64,000 bases of DNA. It comes from Hsuehochloa calcarea (Eukaryota; Streptophyta; Magnoliopsida; Poales; Poaceae). Where the stretch lies: the NCBI GenBank assembly GCA_036346395.1, contig CM070615.1, positions 27,806,472 through 27,870,471 of the forward strand, written 5' to 3'. Made by a program: the position numbers and the translations under genes. Positions within the stretch are counted from its first letter, which is position 1, and each line of letters starts with the position of its first letter. The notes under the pieces are model-generated. The model did no database searches, was not told the DNA's origin, and was given only the letters and a program-made list of their open reading frames with translations. Of the stretch, positions 46,906 through 56,534 are shown piece after piece.

Positions 46906-48165
46906 GTGTTAATTATGTTGGACGTCACCAATTTTAAAATTTACTACGGTCTGGGGACTATTCTGGAGGGTCCCGAGGGGATTGATTTGCATTATTTTCA
47001 ATCGGCGACCGTGCCTCTGCTAAGAGCAGAGGGGCGTACATGGGGCAGCTGTGATGTGGTAGTTGTTTTACATATTCTAAATGGACTGTGATGTGTATGA
47101 TATGAGATTGAGTTGTCTTGCCCCCCGCGCAACACAACCCACATATTGGGAGTTAGTGCAGCTGAAAGGAACAAAGTCATGGCAGTCATATCTATGTGTG
47201 GCGAGGGAGGGAGGGTGAGATTTGGTCCTTCTGGCCCAAGCATATGCCAAGCCTATTCCTGCATCTGTGGCTGAACAAGAAGGGGGTGGTGATGCGAAGA
47301 AGAAGTCGATGACTTTAGCCACAACGCGGCGCACACAGTGCCCAAAGCTCTCGAAGTTGTTGATGCTGTCGACGAAAACCCTAGAGAAGTAGCTCCTTCA
47401 GTCAAGTAGGCCAGTGGTCTAGCTGACGAGGGTGAGGAGCTGAAAGCGATAGTGCAAATGATGGATCAGGAATACTGGGACTACAATGCATTGTCAGAAG
47501 ATAAAGGATCTGACGATGAGGATGATGTGGACTAGCTGACGGTTCCACCCAAGTGGAACACATACCAGTTCGACAACCTTATCGTTGACGAAGGCTCCCG
47601 TGTGCCATCGGAGTACGACCAGAGCAAGGTCAAGTAAGGAGCTGTGTACAAATGCAAAGAGACTGTGCAGAAGGTGGTCAAATTCTGGGCCTTGTCGGTA
47701 CGACGTACATTCACAGTCGCCAAGTCTAACCCAAGATGCTACGACGTGAAGTGCGAAATAGAGGGATGCCCTTGGCGAGTGCACGCATTTAAGCCTAATT
47801 GGGACACCTACTGGAAGTGCTCTATAGTGGTTCGCACACATGTAACCTGTCATCAGGCTTCACCACCAACCTGATGTACAGTGAGATCATGGATTATCTT
47901 GATTTTGAGTCATGATCCTTTATTCATGCGATTGAGGTAAGATTCCACTACACAATTAACTATGCTAAGGCTTGGAGGGCAAAACAGAAGGCAGTGGAAT
48001 CAAGGTTCGGAACGTTGATGATTCCTACCACAACCTCTCCGGGCTACTCTGAGTCATACAAGACAGGAATCCCGGCACTCATGTTGACATTCAAGACGCC
48101 ATACGTCTGAAGTGGGCCAACAAGAGGGTATTACAATAAGCATTCTTCCCCTTTGGTCCATGCTT
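46906..48165 (+). pseudogene. MURA transposase of MULE-2, lacks DDE domain
   Basis: Starting near 46906 or 46918, pieces in several frames read GTILEGPEGIDLHYFQSATV, an acidic linker, and the complete MuDR DNA-binding domain at about 47644-47874 (KCKETVQKVVKFWALSVRRT, DVKCEIEGCPWRVHAFKPNW and a closing THVTCH). This is the CCHC-like zinc-binding fold that recognises element ends in this family. Then come AWRAKQKAVESRFG and NPGTHVDIQDAI pieces (47970-48110), ending at the AFFPFGPC segment at about 48160, just before the first catalytic aspartate. The rest is deleted. Several stops and at least three frame changes. Confidence 0.75.
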
Positions 48166-48465
48166 GTCCCTCTGTCTTCTGTTCACATTTACACGATCTT
48201 GACTTTTCGTTACTAGAAAATTTACTCCATAGACCGAAGGTGAAGAGCGAGGCAAGGAACCAGAAATACATTAGAGTTCGCAGACATAAGAACGTTACAC
48301 GTGGTCACATGGCATGATAGTTCGGCAAATTGGTTTAGTCATCCTCGCTACTACTATAGTACACTAGGACACAAGAATCCAGACCATGTAAGTATACATG
48401 CCTTTAGGAGATAGTAAAAAACATGGCTGGTAGGACAGAGGACTGCTACGGAATGGCCCAATCTA

Positions 48466-49070
48466 CTACGTAGACCGGGACCATTTACCCTTCCTTGCGA
48501 GCTCGGTGTTTACTCCTTGCGGCCACCCTCGCATTGGCCGCCATTTATCTCTTTTTCTCGTGCTTCCTCTCGCGAGCCTCGCCCTCCATGCGGTTGTACA
48601 CCTCGAGATGAGCTTTCGTCTCCAGACGGATAAGCTCATTTTGCTCATTATTGCGGCACTCTTCCTCCCAGATCTCACAGGCCCTTTAGCATCCCACTCC
48701 TCGTAGTCCATACGCCACTGGTCGCATGGATGGATCTCTTGGTTGATCCACTTGCGGTAGCCACATAGCGGATCCGGGGACTGCGGGTAGACGTGAGAGG
48801 TTGTTAGTGCGTACTTTGAAAGAGTAATGGAATGGGAACATACTATAACTGGTCCTTACCGGTTGTCGATAGCTGCTCATGTCCCAACGACGGTCAGGAT
48901 AGTCAGAGGAGTAGCTCGCGCAACGCTAGTAACGCATGCCCAAGCTGAGTCATTGCTTGGACTTGAAGAACTTTCATGGGTCTTTGCCCGAACAAAGAGG
49001 TGGCGTCTCCCCCTCAGGCGGGTTTTGCGACGAAGGCTCAGTTGGAATGTTCTGGACGGGGTTGCTGCTA
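48466..49070 (-). pseudogene. GRF-type zinc finger ORF of MULE-2
   Basis: The minus strand encodes a GRF zinc finger (PF06839 type: C-x-C ... R-Y-x2-C ... C-x-[FY]-x2-W) followed by an acidic coiled coil. Visible are KFFKSKQ, then LSLGMRY (about 48930-48960) and DYPDRRWDMSSYRQP. A GT...AG intron of about 80 bp (about 48785-48860) follows, then PDPLCGYRKWINQE and DEEWDAK; next, one base out of frame, ACEIWEEECRNNEQNELIRL. Upstream cysteines are damaged and there are stops. GRF fingers bind nucleic acid in APE2, TOP3 and NEIL3; a role in MULEs is inferred only. It lies just downstream of PMD. Confidence 0.55.
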
Positions 49071-49332
49071 CAGGGGCAGCGTCATTGCGGGCATGTGCCC
49101 ACCTAGCATGCGCCCTTTGTTCGTACAGGGCCACAATATGCCTGGCAAGTTTGCGGATCTCTTCCTATTGCTTCTCCATCTCAGCGAGATTGTGTTGAAG
49201 TGTTGATGCAGGAGAACCCGCCGTGGAATGGGTAGTACTTATAGGCCGAGGCGGCCCTGCGTATGCGGCTGAATTATACTTCGGTTGATGAAAATTCGCG
49301 TCCGCGGGGCAGCACTGCGTCACGTTTCTGCA

Positions 49333-49518
49333 CAAAGCTGACTCATTGGGTCACATCGCTGTGCAAATCTGACTTGTTGGGTCATGTCGCTGCGCAAAGC
49401 TAACTCGTTGGGTCACGTCATTGCACAAAGCTGTATCATTGGGCCACGTCTCTACGCAAAGCTGACTCGTTGGGTAACGTCGCTGCGCAAAGCTGTTTAG
49501 TTGTGTCATGTCGCAAGG
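49333..49518. repeat. 31-bp minisatellite downstream of PMD
   Basis: Six units of CAAAGCTGACTCGTTGGGTC ... with a period of exactly 31 bp. One flank (GCACCACCCTCTCTTTATG on the minus strand) matches the flank of the MULE-1 minisatellite (near 42080). Confidence 0.9.
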
Positions 49519-49559
49519 CATAAAGAGAGGGTGGTGCGGGGTGAGCACGCCAAAAAGTG

Positions 49560-50296
49560 ATAATGAAACACTATACTAGCATTATTATAGTTGTAAAAAA
49601 TTAATATTTATATGTCATGACTGAACAAATATCTACTGGCGGTGTACCCCGCGTGTCATCCCCAGCCCCGCCCGGCGCTGGTACGAGTACGTCAAAGGAT
49701 CAGGTGGCCGACGTACCCGACTGGCGCGAGGAGCCGGAGGTGGTGTCGCGACGTCGAGGTCCTGCATCGGTATTGTCAGCTCGACGCACCTGCAGCTGAG
49801 AAGTCCATGCGGAGGCCTTGTCTGGGAAGTAGAAGTCCTGGAACCTCGCCAGGAACTTCGTCCGCTATGTGGGAGAGATCTCACACGCCGCCATTGGGAA
49901 GCATGTGCAGGGCAACCCGGTTAGGAAGCTCACGTTCTGTAGCGTTGGTGTCATATCCCCGCACGGAAGTTGAAACATGTGTCTCTGGCCTCCACCGGTC
50001 GACCAATGCCGTCAGCAGGGCCCGGTCGTATGGAAAACGCCTGGACGTACGACCAGGACTGCGGTCCTGGTTGTCTTCCCACGTCGCTTCCACCATCTGT
50101 GCCAGCGGAAGGAGGCCTGCCGCCCTCAACCTGCGTTAGTCCACACGTAGTAGTCAGGCCACAAGTGCGCCGCAATGCGCCAAGGTCAATCGACGCCTCA
50201 CCCTCCTGGAGGAGGATGGTAGCTACGGTAATGTAGATCAATCACCGGGTTAAGCAACTTGTATAGCCACTCGACAGCGAGGTTTGGGTCCGCCAT
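49560..50296 (-). pseudogene. PMD gene of MULE-2, internally deleted
   Basis: The ATG is at 50296. The N-terminal part has YDRALLTALVDRWRPETHV (about 49970-50040), the PMD hallmark. At about 49885 it is joined to sequence that in MULE-1 (41760-41943) is the C-terminal end, so the core of PMD is deleted. Upstream of the ATG, the MULE-1 acceptor TTTTCAG|GT reads TTTTCACGT, so the leader intron has lost its AG. Several frameshifts. PMD proteins are associated with plant MULEs and transposon silencing; this copy cannot make a complete domain. Confidence 0.65.
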
Positions 50297-50424
50297 ACGT
50301 GAAAATTCAGTACATGCATTGCAAAGACTACAAAATATATAATAAGGTAATAGGAAGCGATATTAGCAAAATAATTACCAACCACAAATAGAAAATAAAT
50401 TTATGCAACAAGTTATAAAGCTGC

Positions 50425-50830
50425 GATTACGCTCTACCTACCCTACAGAGCAAAATAAAGCTGGGATTATTTCGATTAGGCTCTCCCTGTCCGAATTAGC
50501 CTCTACATGCCCTAATTAGCTACTCTAGATGTTCTTTACAATTTTAAAACGTGTCACGCTATTTTTCTGGTTATAAATTAATTCTCGATATTAACAATAT
50601 AATTACCGCGTTCAAATAGGGAGCTAAATAAAGTTGTGATTATTTCGATTAGGCTATACGTACCCTAATTAGCTACTACGGATTTCCTTTTTAATTTTAA
50701 AATGTGTCATGCTATTTTCCTAGTTAAAAATTATTTTTCGGTATTAACAATATAATCACCGGGCAGAAAGAGGGAGCAAAATAAAACTGCTATTATTTAT
50801 ATTACGCTTTACTTACCTCGTACACAGCTC
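50425..50830. repeat. Tandem repeats of about 175 bp in the PMD leader
   Basis: Between two and three degenerate units with AATAAAGCTGGGATTATTTCGATTAGGC-like starts and AATTTTAAAACGTGTCACGC-like centres. The same units are present in MULE-1 at 32990-33280. Confidence 0.75.
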
Positions 50831-50999
50831 AAATGATGCACTACATAATTGGACAATATTGATCTAATCTACTAAATTCTATGTCACTATTTTTGTTTGC
50901 TAACCAACAATATTTTGACATAATGTAAAAAGTTTTAAAAAAATGTACCTGCAAGATGGCTGATCGGATCCGATGCTCGTCTATCTCTCCTCCGCGACG

Positions 51000-51314
51000 A
51001 ACTGGCAGAGCTTCGCTACCTTTCTTCTCTCCTTCTCCTCCTCTCTTTCTGTTTTTTCTGGAATTAAAATGAGGCTTGGGGTGAATTTTCCGGGTTTTCA
51101 TAGCTGAATTTCTATCGACAGTTCAACTGGTGACATGTTGTTGTTCAACTTTCTGTCGTCAGTTGAACTGGCGACAGAAAGTTGGACCGGCGATAGGTGG
51201 GGGATAGGGTACCTGTCGCCGGTTGAACTGGCGACAGGAACCTATTTTTGTTATTTTTTGGGTCAACTATTTATTTTTGTAATTTTCCTTTAAAAAATTA
51301 TTTTAAAAAAATTC
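51000..51314. repeat. MULE-2 right terminal inverted repeat
   Basis: It matches 32579-32880 in inverse orientation. It holds two hairpins (51150-51182 region and 51212-51238) and the leader TCTCTCCTCCGCGACGAACT. Confidence 0.75.
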
Positions 51315-51324
51315 AAATTTTTAT

Positions 51325-52229
51325 TAGTGTAGACTTGTATTGTACTATACCAACTTTACATGATACTTGTATCTGAAATGGCCCTTTTACAATACAAACT
51401 ACATAAAGTTGATGCTCTACTTTCAATAGCAACCACACGTCGATCACCATAAGGGGTGTCTTATGAGTTGCCCTTAAGAAAAGGAGACAAAAGCAAATTT
51501 TCTTTTCGTCTCGTTGGATGAAAATTCGGTAAGAGCACCTCCACTCAAACTTGTGAGCACTTTCCCATGCCAATTAGGATAAACACTTTGTTTTACCTCT
51601 ACCCAAAAAAAACCCACCCTCTTGTTCACCCTAGGGTCAAAATCTTGCCATGAGCACCTTAGCCAAATTTCACCTTCTCCCAAGGAGCAAAGTAGTAAAT
51701 AGTTAACAAAAAAGAAATTTGGACACAATTGGCCCCCTAGAGCACTGTAATTCCTAAACTACCCCCACTAGCTTCAAAATTCCATTTTTAGCCCCTCTAG
51801 CGCATGCTCTAGTGCAGAAGCAGCGAGATCTCAGTGTTTCATACGGGTAGCCGCAGCTGACTAGTCTAGTCTTAAGACAGAATGGCGAGAAGCCAGATCT
51901 TGCCTTTTCCGGCAGCGGTGCAAATCTTCTTAGTAGAGGCGACTCCTTCTTTGCCCACGATCCACCAGAGAAGAAGAATTAAGTGAAAAAAATAAAGAAA
52001 AATAAAAAAATTCCAAAAAAATGGAACATGAAAAGATTTACTAATTTTTTTTGAATTTAATTGAAGACATTTTATTCATTTAAATTGTTTTTCATTTTCT
52101 GAAATTTCTAATTTAGCTATAATTAATCCAATAAAATACAAATGATTTATTATATTTTTTTGAAGCTTTCAAAAGACTCTGAAATATGGGAAAACTGGAA
52201 AAATAATAATATCTTAGTCGCTACAGTTC
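51325..52229. other. Spacer, no gene recognised
   Basis: AT-rich sequence. Short minus-strand ORFs at 51313-51573 and 51474-51728 have no domain. The stretch around 51530-51560 resembles the AGAGCACCTCCACTCAAAC start seen in some grass MITEs, but a second end was not found. Confidence 0.4.
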
Positions 52230-52466
52230 TTGATCATATTACTTCTCTATGGTGGAGTTAAAGCAACCTACTTCGTGAAACTTGTACATAATGCAATTGA
52301 AGGGGCTGAAAACGCCCATTGTGATTATGAAGATGCCCTAAAACATGGAGGAATCGCTGTCGGTGCGAATGATTCTTTCTGGGATTCCACTGGAAGAGAC
52401 ATACTTGCTTTCTTTGATGGATTAGCGGAGGCACAGAACGGGAACTACATTAGAGTCTGTAGATAA
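52230..52466 (+). CDS. Unrecognised ORF, possible captured gene fragment
   Basis: A 78-codon plus-strand ORF with protein-like composition (HNAIEGAENAHCDYEDALKH, SFWDSTGRDILAFFDGLAEA). It sits at the edge of the MULE fragment at 52.4-54.0 kb. Its last 15 or so codons align with 48245-48290 of MULE-2 (the sequence just past the MURA break), so it may be the 3' end of a MURA gene facing the GRF ORF, or a host exon joined to it. No start context or domain is convincing. Confidence 0.3.
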   Translation: MIILLLYGGVKATYFVKLVHNAIEGAENAHCDYEDALKHGGIAVGANDSFWDSTGRDILAFFDGLAEAQNGNYIRVCR

Positions 52467-52599
52467 AAGCACGTTACACGTGGTTACATGGCATGATGGT
52501 TCGGCTAATTGCTTTAGTCATCTTCGCTACTACTACGGTACATTGTGACACAAGCATCTAGACCATGTAAATATACATACCTTTAGGGGATAGTAAAAA

Positions 52600-53320
52600 A
52601 GATAGCGGTAGAACGGGGGACTCCACGGAATGGCCAGACCTACTGCATGGACCGGGGCCATTTGCCCTTCCTTCCGAGCTCGGTGTTGTACTCCTCGCTG
52701 GCTGCCTTGGTCTCGGCCGCTATTTCCCTATTTTTCTCACACTTCCTGCGCCTGCACGCCTCGAGATAGGCCTGCTTTTCCTGCCGGATGCACGGGTTGT
52801 GCTCTTCAGTGCAACACTCCTCCTCCCAGATCTCGCGTGCCCTTTTGGCATCCACTCGTCGTGGTCGATTTACCACTAGTTGTGTGGGTGCATCTCTAGG
52901 TCGATCCACTTTCGTTAGCCACATAGTTGATCCGGGGACTACGGGTAGACGGGAGAGGTAGTTAGTATGTACTTTGAAAGAGAATTGGTTCGAGAACTTA
53001 GTGTAATTAGTCCTTACCGGCTGCCGATAGCTGCTCGTATCCTAACGACGGTCGGGATAGTCACAGGAGTAGTTCGGACAACCCCAGTAACGCATGCCCA
53101 GGCTGAGTCGCTGCTTGGATTTAAAGAACTTGCATGTGTCCCTACACCAACAGAGGCGGTGTCTCCCCCTCTGGCAGGTGTTGCGGCAATGGCTCGATTG
53201 GAACATTCTGGTAGACTCAGTTGGAACGTTCTGGTAGGGGTTGCTGCTACAGGGGGCCTCATTGCGGAGAGCTGCCATCTTGGCAAGCTCCTCTTGTCGG
53301 ACCAGCCGCAGCAACCCTTG
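52600..53320 (-). pseudogene. GRF-type zinc finger ORF of a MULE fragment
   Basis: Parallel to 48466-49070. Frame 53042-53314 ends in LCWCRDTCKFFKSKQRLSLG then MRYWGCPNYSCDYPDRR, with the C-x-C pair and RYWGC intact. An intron-like gap at about 52945-53025 follows. Frame 52640-52924 then has KRAREIWEEECCTEEHNPCI and a charged coiled coil ending near 52643. At the joint the C-G-[YF]-x-K-W motif reads C-G-stop-R-K-W, because TAC became TAA. Not functional, but it has the clearest GRF cysteines of the MULE-2 type. Confidence 0.6.
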
Positions 53321-53564
53321 CTTGTTCGTCCTGTGCCCCAGCAGCCCTTGCTAGTTCGTAGATCTCGTCCCATTACCTCTTCATCTTGTCCATCCTGGTG
53401 TGGTGAAACAAGCTCTGGTGTAGCGTTTGGTTTGGTTGTGTAGTGTTCTCTCTTGGATCTCTTCCACTTCCTTTTATGAGCCACAAGGTTGGCATGGTGT
53501 GGTTAAATTCATGTGGGTAGCATGCGAGGCAGAGTGTTGTTTTCTCTTTTTTGCAAACTTGCTG

Positions 53565-53960
53565 GCAGTCCCCAAGAGGAATTGTCGGGTCACATCGTGC
53601 ATAAAGCTGCCTCGTCGGGTCACGCCCTGCTTTGCAGAGAAAAGTCATGTCCTGCTTTGTAGAGTATTGTTTTTTCGGTCTGAAAAGCTGACAATGTAGA
53701 GTGTTGTGATGTCTTACTTTGCAGAGAGAAGTCATGTCCTACTTTGTAGAGTGACGTGTTTTGATCTGAAAAGCTGGCGAGGCAGAGTGTTTTCACATCT
53801 TACTTTGCAAAAAGTGGTCACATTCTACTTTGCCGATAGAAGTCATGTCCTGCTTTGCAGAGCGATGTCTTTTTGGTCTAAAAAGCTGGCGAGGTAGAGT
53901 GTTGTCACGTCTTACTTTATAGAGGATGGTCACGTCCTGCTTTGCAGAGAAAAGTTGTTT
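53565..53960. repeat. Minisatellite with units of about 30 bp in a 110-bp higher order
   Basis: Units of the form GTCATGTCCTGCTTTGCAGAG alternate with GTCTGAAAAGCTGGCGAGG, repeating about three to four times with a period near 110 bp. The position, just before the GRF ORF, is parallel to the 31-bp array of MULE-2. Confidence 0.8.
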
Positions 53961-54398
53961 GGTCTTGTCGTTGCGAAAACTAAGTGTTCTGAAATTGTCT
54001 TCAACATTACAGATTTAGGTCTCCAAAATTTGGATTAGTGGTTTCGAAAAATTGGGTTTCATGAATTCCCACACAAAATATTAGTAACGGAAATAGACAG
54101 AGGCATACATGATACAAAGGAGTACAATAACATCGTAAAGGCATACATCATGTAATGCAGGGATACACGTAGTTGATTCATGCCTAGATAATGTTACTGG
54201 TTTATTCTCATTCATGACAAATGCGATGCATAGATAAAGAGTGGACATTACAATTTCATTACAACTGAACTTCTACTTAGTAAGAACAAGAAATAATAGA
54301 AGAAAGACTGCAAAACTAATTATCTTAATTAATTTCTGAAGCATTTTCTTAACTCTTTACATCGTTTCATTCCGTCTTTTAAGTTTATTCTCTTCATT

Positions 54399-54784
54399 TT
54401 ACGTTAGTGGATCAGAGGGTCGAGCCACTGGAAGAAATACAACAACACCACGAGAGTCATCTTGCAAGGTATTAATTTGCATTGCAATATCTCGAACCAC
54501 TGGGACAGCTTCATCAGCCCACTGCTAAAACCGACATGTTGTGCTTTGAAAAAGAATTGCAGCTTCAAGTAAAAAACAACATGATGTTTTGAATGGAATT
54601 CATTGGGGGATGATTAGGCACAAGTTACAATAAAATTTGAACACTTCATGAACACGCGGGATGGATTCGTTGGCGTATGCGAGGTGAACATATTCACCGG
54701 ATCCCTGCAACGAGGGCAAACCAGGTGTTGCCGCAGTGATTCTAATTGTCTGTTCACTCGAAAGTCAGATGAGGCCGAAAACAT
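54399..54784 (-). pseudogene. GRF-type zinc finger ORF of MULE-3
   Basis: The ATG at 54784 (MFSASSDFRVNRQLESL) leads into a GRF finger: HLVCPRCRDPVNMFTSHTPT, then NPSRVFMKCSNF. The CPRC pair (54706-54717) and the NPSRVFMKC core are the family signature. A GT intron start is possible right after (ATT|GTAACT). Past the gap, CRF-stop-QWADEAVP and a DIAMQINTLQDDSRGV tail follow, with the stop codon at 54399-54401. The stop sits at the aromatic position before the conserved QWAD. It is about 340 bases downstream of the PMD end on the same strand. GRF domains bind single-stranded nucleic acid in known proteins; a role here is inferred. Confidence 0.6.
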
Positions 54785-55119
54785 CCGTTTAAGACTGGAA
54801 GAAAGGAGAAGATGAAATAAAGAGTGAGGTGAATGACAACCAAACCATCCATATATAGCATGCGGTTGAATTGCAATTGGGTTGAAGGAAATTCGCGTCC
54901 ACGAGGTAGCAGGCCCAAGGAGGAATCATGTGGCAGCGTTACGTTAGGTCTTTTAGGTTTAGTACATAAAAAATAGAAGGTAGAGTTGTCAATTGTACTG
55001 ACTATTTCGGAAAGAAATTTATGTCGATTAATCACGATGTCATAATGCACACTGACACTACATAAATCACAATGGCACAATGCACAATGATATTACATAA
55101 CATTCATTATACGACTATG
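54785..55119. other. Intergenic stretch between PMD and GRF in MULE-3
   Basis: About 330 bp without a supported gene. The 108-codon ORF at 54754-55080 overlaps the GRF start in another frame and has no domain. Confidence 0.5.
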
Positions 55120-56250
55120 ACATTACTTATGGTACATCGTTCCACCGCTTGCCCGGACGGCGTAGCTGATCCTCAGGAGAGGTGAATCTGTCAAGGGAGC
55201 GGTGTACATCTCGAAAGCCATAGTAGGGGTGTTGCGTGGGAGGCGTCGCTGCGGTGATCTCAGTGTAGGTGTCTGGTTCAGACCTAAGCATATCGTCGAC
55301 CCACTGGTGCTCATCCTGCTGGAAGGGTACTTGGTGAGTTAGTCCATGGTTTCGTGTAACATGAAAATTGTTGTAACTACGTTAAAGCATACCTGAGTAG
55401 GTTGTTGTATGAATGAGGATCCTCCTGGCCAGTCTGTGCCGTAATGCTGCACGTTGTACCCTTGGTACGTCTCGGTGAACCACTGGTCGCGCTCCCGCAC
55501 GTGCGATAGAATGCTATGCGCCAATGATCCCAACCCGTTGTCCCGGCGTTGCGGTGAGTCAAGGTCACTGTCTATAGTGGAACAGCATCGCGTCGGTGAG
55601 GAAGTCCTGTCCTGCGTGCTCCCTCCGTGACGACAATGGCTGTAGTAGAGTGTTGTCCCCTCACAAATGCTGCAAGAACAAATAATAATGTTAGATACGT
55701 TCGAAAGGAGTACATGGACAAATACTGATGGCAACAACCGACAGACAGATGACATACCTGTGTCTCGAGGCACGTCGAAGCTGAGCGACTGTAGCTCCGA
55801 CGACTCCCGGAGTGCGACGGACGTGCGGAGGGCGGTGTCGAATCTGTCAGCCATACGCACCTTCCAATCTACTCGCCTTGGAGGTGGCACTACTGGAAGA
55901 CCGCGCAGCGGTAGACATGTAAGTATAGCTACATCCTCTAGAGTTACGGTCATCTCCCCCCACCGGAAGTGGAAGATGTGAGTCTCTGGTCTCCAACGAT
56001 TCATGAGCGCAGATAGGAGTGCCGCGTCAAACTGAAACGCGTGCGGTAGGTCCAACATGCGGGCAATGGGCAGGAGGCCAGTGTCCCGTAGTCTCGGGAC
56101 ATACAACTTGTCAAGAGGCCACCTCTCTCTGGGGGCGCTCAGGACCAGACTCGGAGGGCCGGCACCGGACGACCACACCAGGCATCGGTGTCGCCCATCC
56201 CAGCGTGCGTCGAGCAGCTCATACGAGCCGTCAATTGGAGGCTGCGCCAT
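55120..56250 (-). pseudogene. PMD gene of MULE-3
   Basis: The chosen ATG at 56250 lies three bases after an acceptor (CTCTCGGCAG); the upstream part of the long ORF (to 56370) is hydrophobic intron translation. The first exon (56250-55758, 164 codons) is open and gives the N-terminal PMD part: KLYVPRLRDTGLLPIARM (49-66), FDAALLSALMNRWRPETH (74-91) and GEMTVTLEDVAILTCLPLRG (98-117). A GT...AG intron is likely at 55672-55757. The next exon holds REHAGQDFL-, SHVRERDQWF- and QHYGTDWPGG-like pieces, and the last ends near 55122 (DEHQWVDDMLRS ... RRPGKRWNDVP). The total is much shorter than typical PMD proteins, so the PMD core is deleted. Phase across the first junction does not fit perfectly. Confidence 0.65.
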
Positions 56251-56534
56251 CTCCTGCCGAGAGAGAAACAATATGTTAGTCCGTATATAAAACAAAATAT
56301 GTGGCATAGAAAAACAAAGCGAAACATATAACAACAGAATGTAAGACAAAGTGAATAACACCATATGCACACTCGTACAACATAACAGTAGATATGATCA
56401 TAATGAGTTAACATATAACCCAGACAACGTAACATTACGTCCGTACAGAAAGGCATGGACTGACAACGATACAACTCATACATGGCATTAAAACAAGCAT
56501 GCTACATCACGACTTAGTAATTAAATCTTGGTCG

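Larger units (their letters stand above)
45725..47023. repeat. Tandem segmental duplication II, copy 2
   Basis: 1299 bp, parallel to copy 1. The main indel is about 26 bp missing next to ACACCATTTA (about 46060). Similarity is even across flank and MULE parts, about 2 per cent difference by eye in each. Confidence 0.9.
46508..51314. mobile_element. MULE-2 with facing MURA and PMD-GRF genes
   Basis: The left end starts GAGTTTTTTT and the right end, read inward, GAATTTTTTT. They are flanked by AAACTTTTAT (46498-46507) and AAATTTTTAT (51315-51324), a 10-bp target duplication with one transition. Hairpins lie at 46566-46592 and 51212-51238. MURA runs inward on plus from the left; PMD then GRF run inward on minus from the right. 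MURA is cut before its catalytic domain and PMD has an internal deletion, so the element is non-autonomous. Confidence 0.8.

Noticed and set aside
49333..49518. CRISPR-like array
   Set aside because: The 31-bp units are contiguous without spacers and lie inside a plant transposon; it is a minisatellite.
54754..55080. A 108-codon minus-strand ORF
   Set aside because: It overlaps the start of the GRF ORF in another frame, and the GRF frame carries the recognisable motif.
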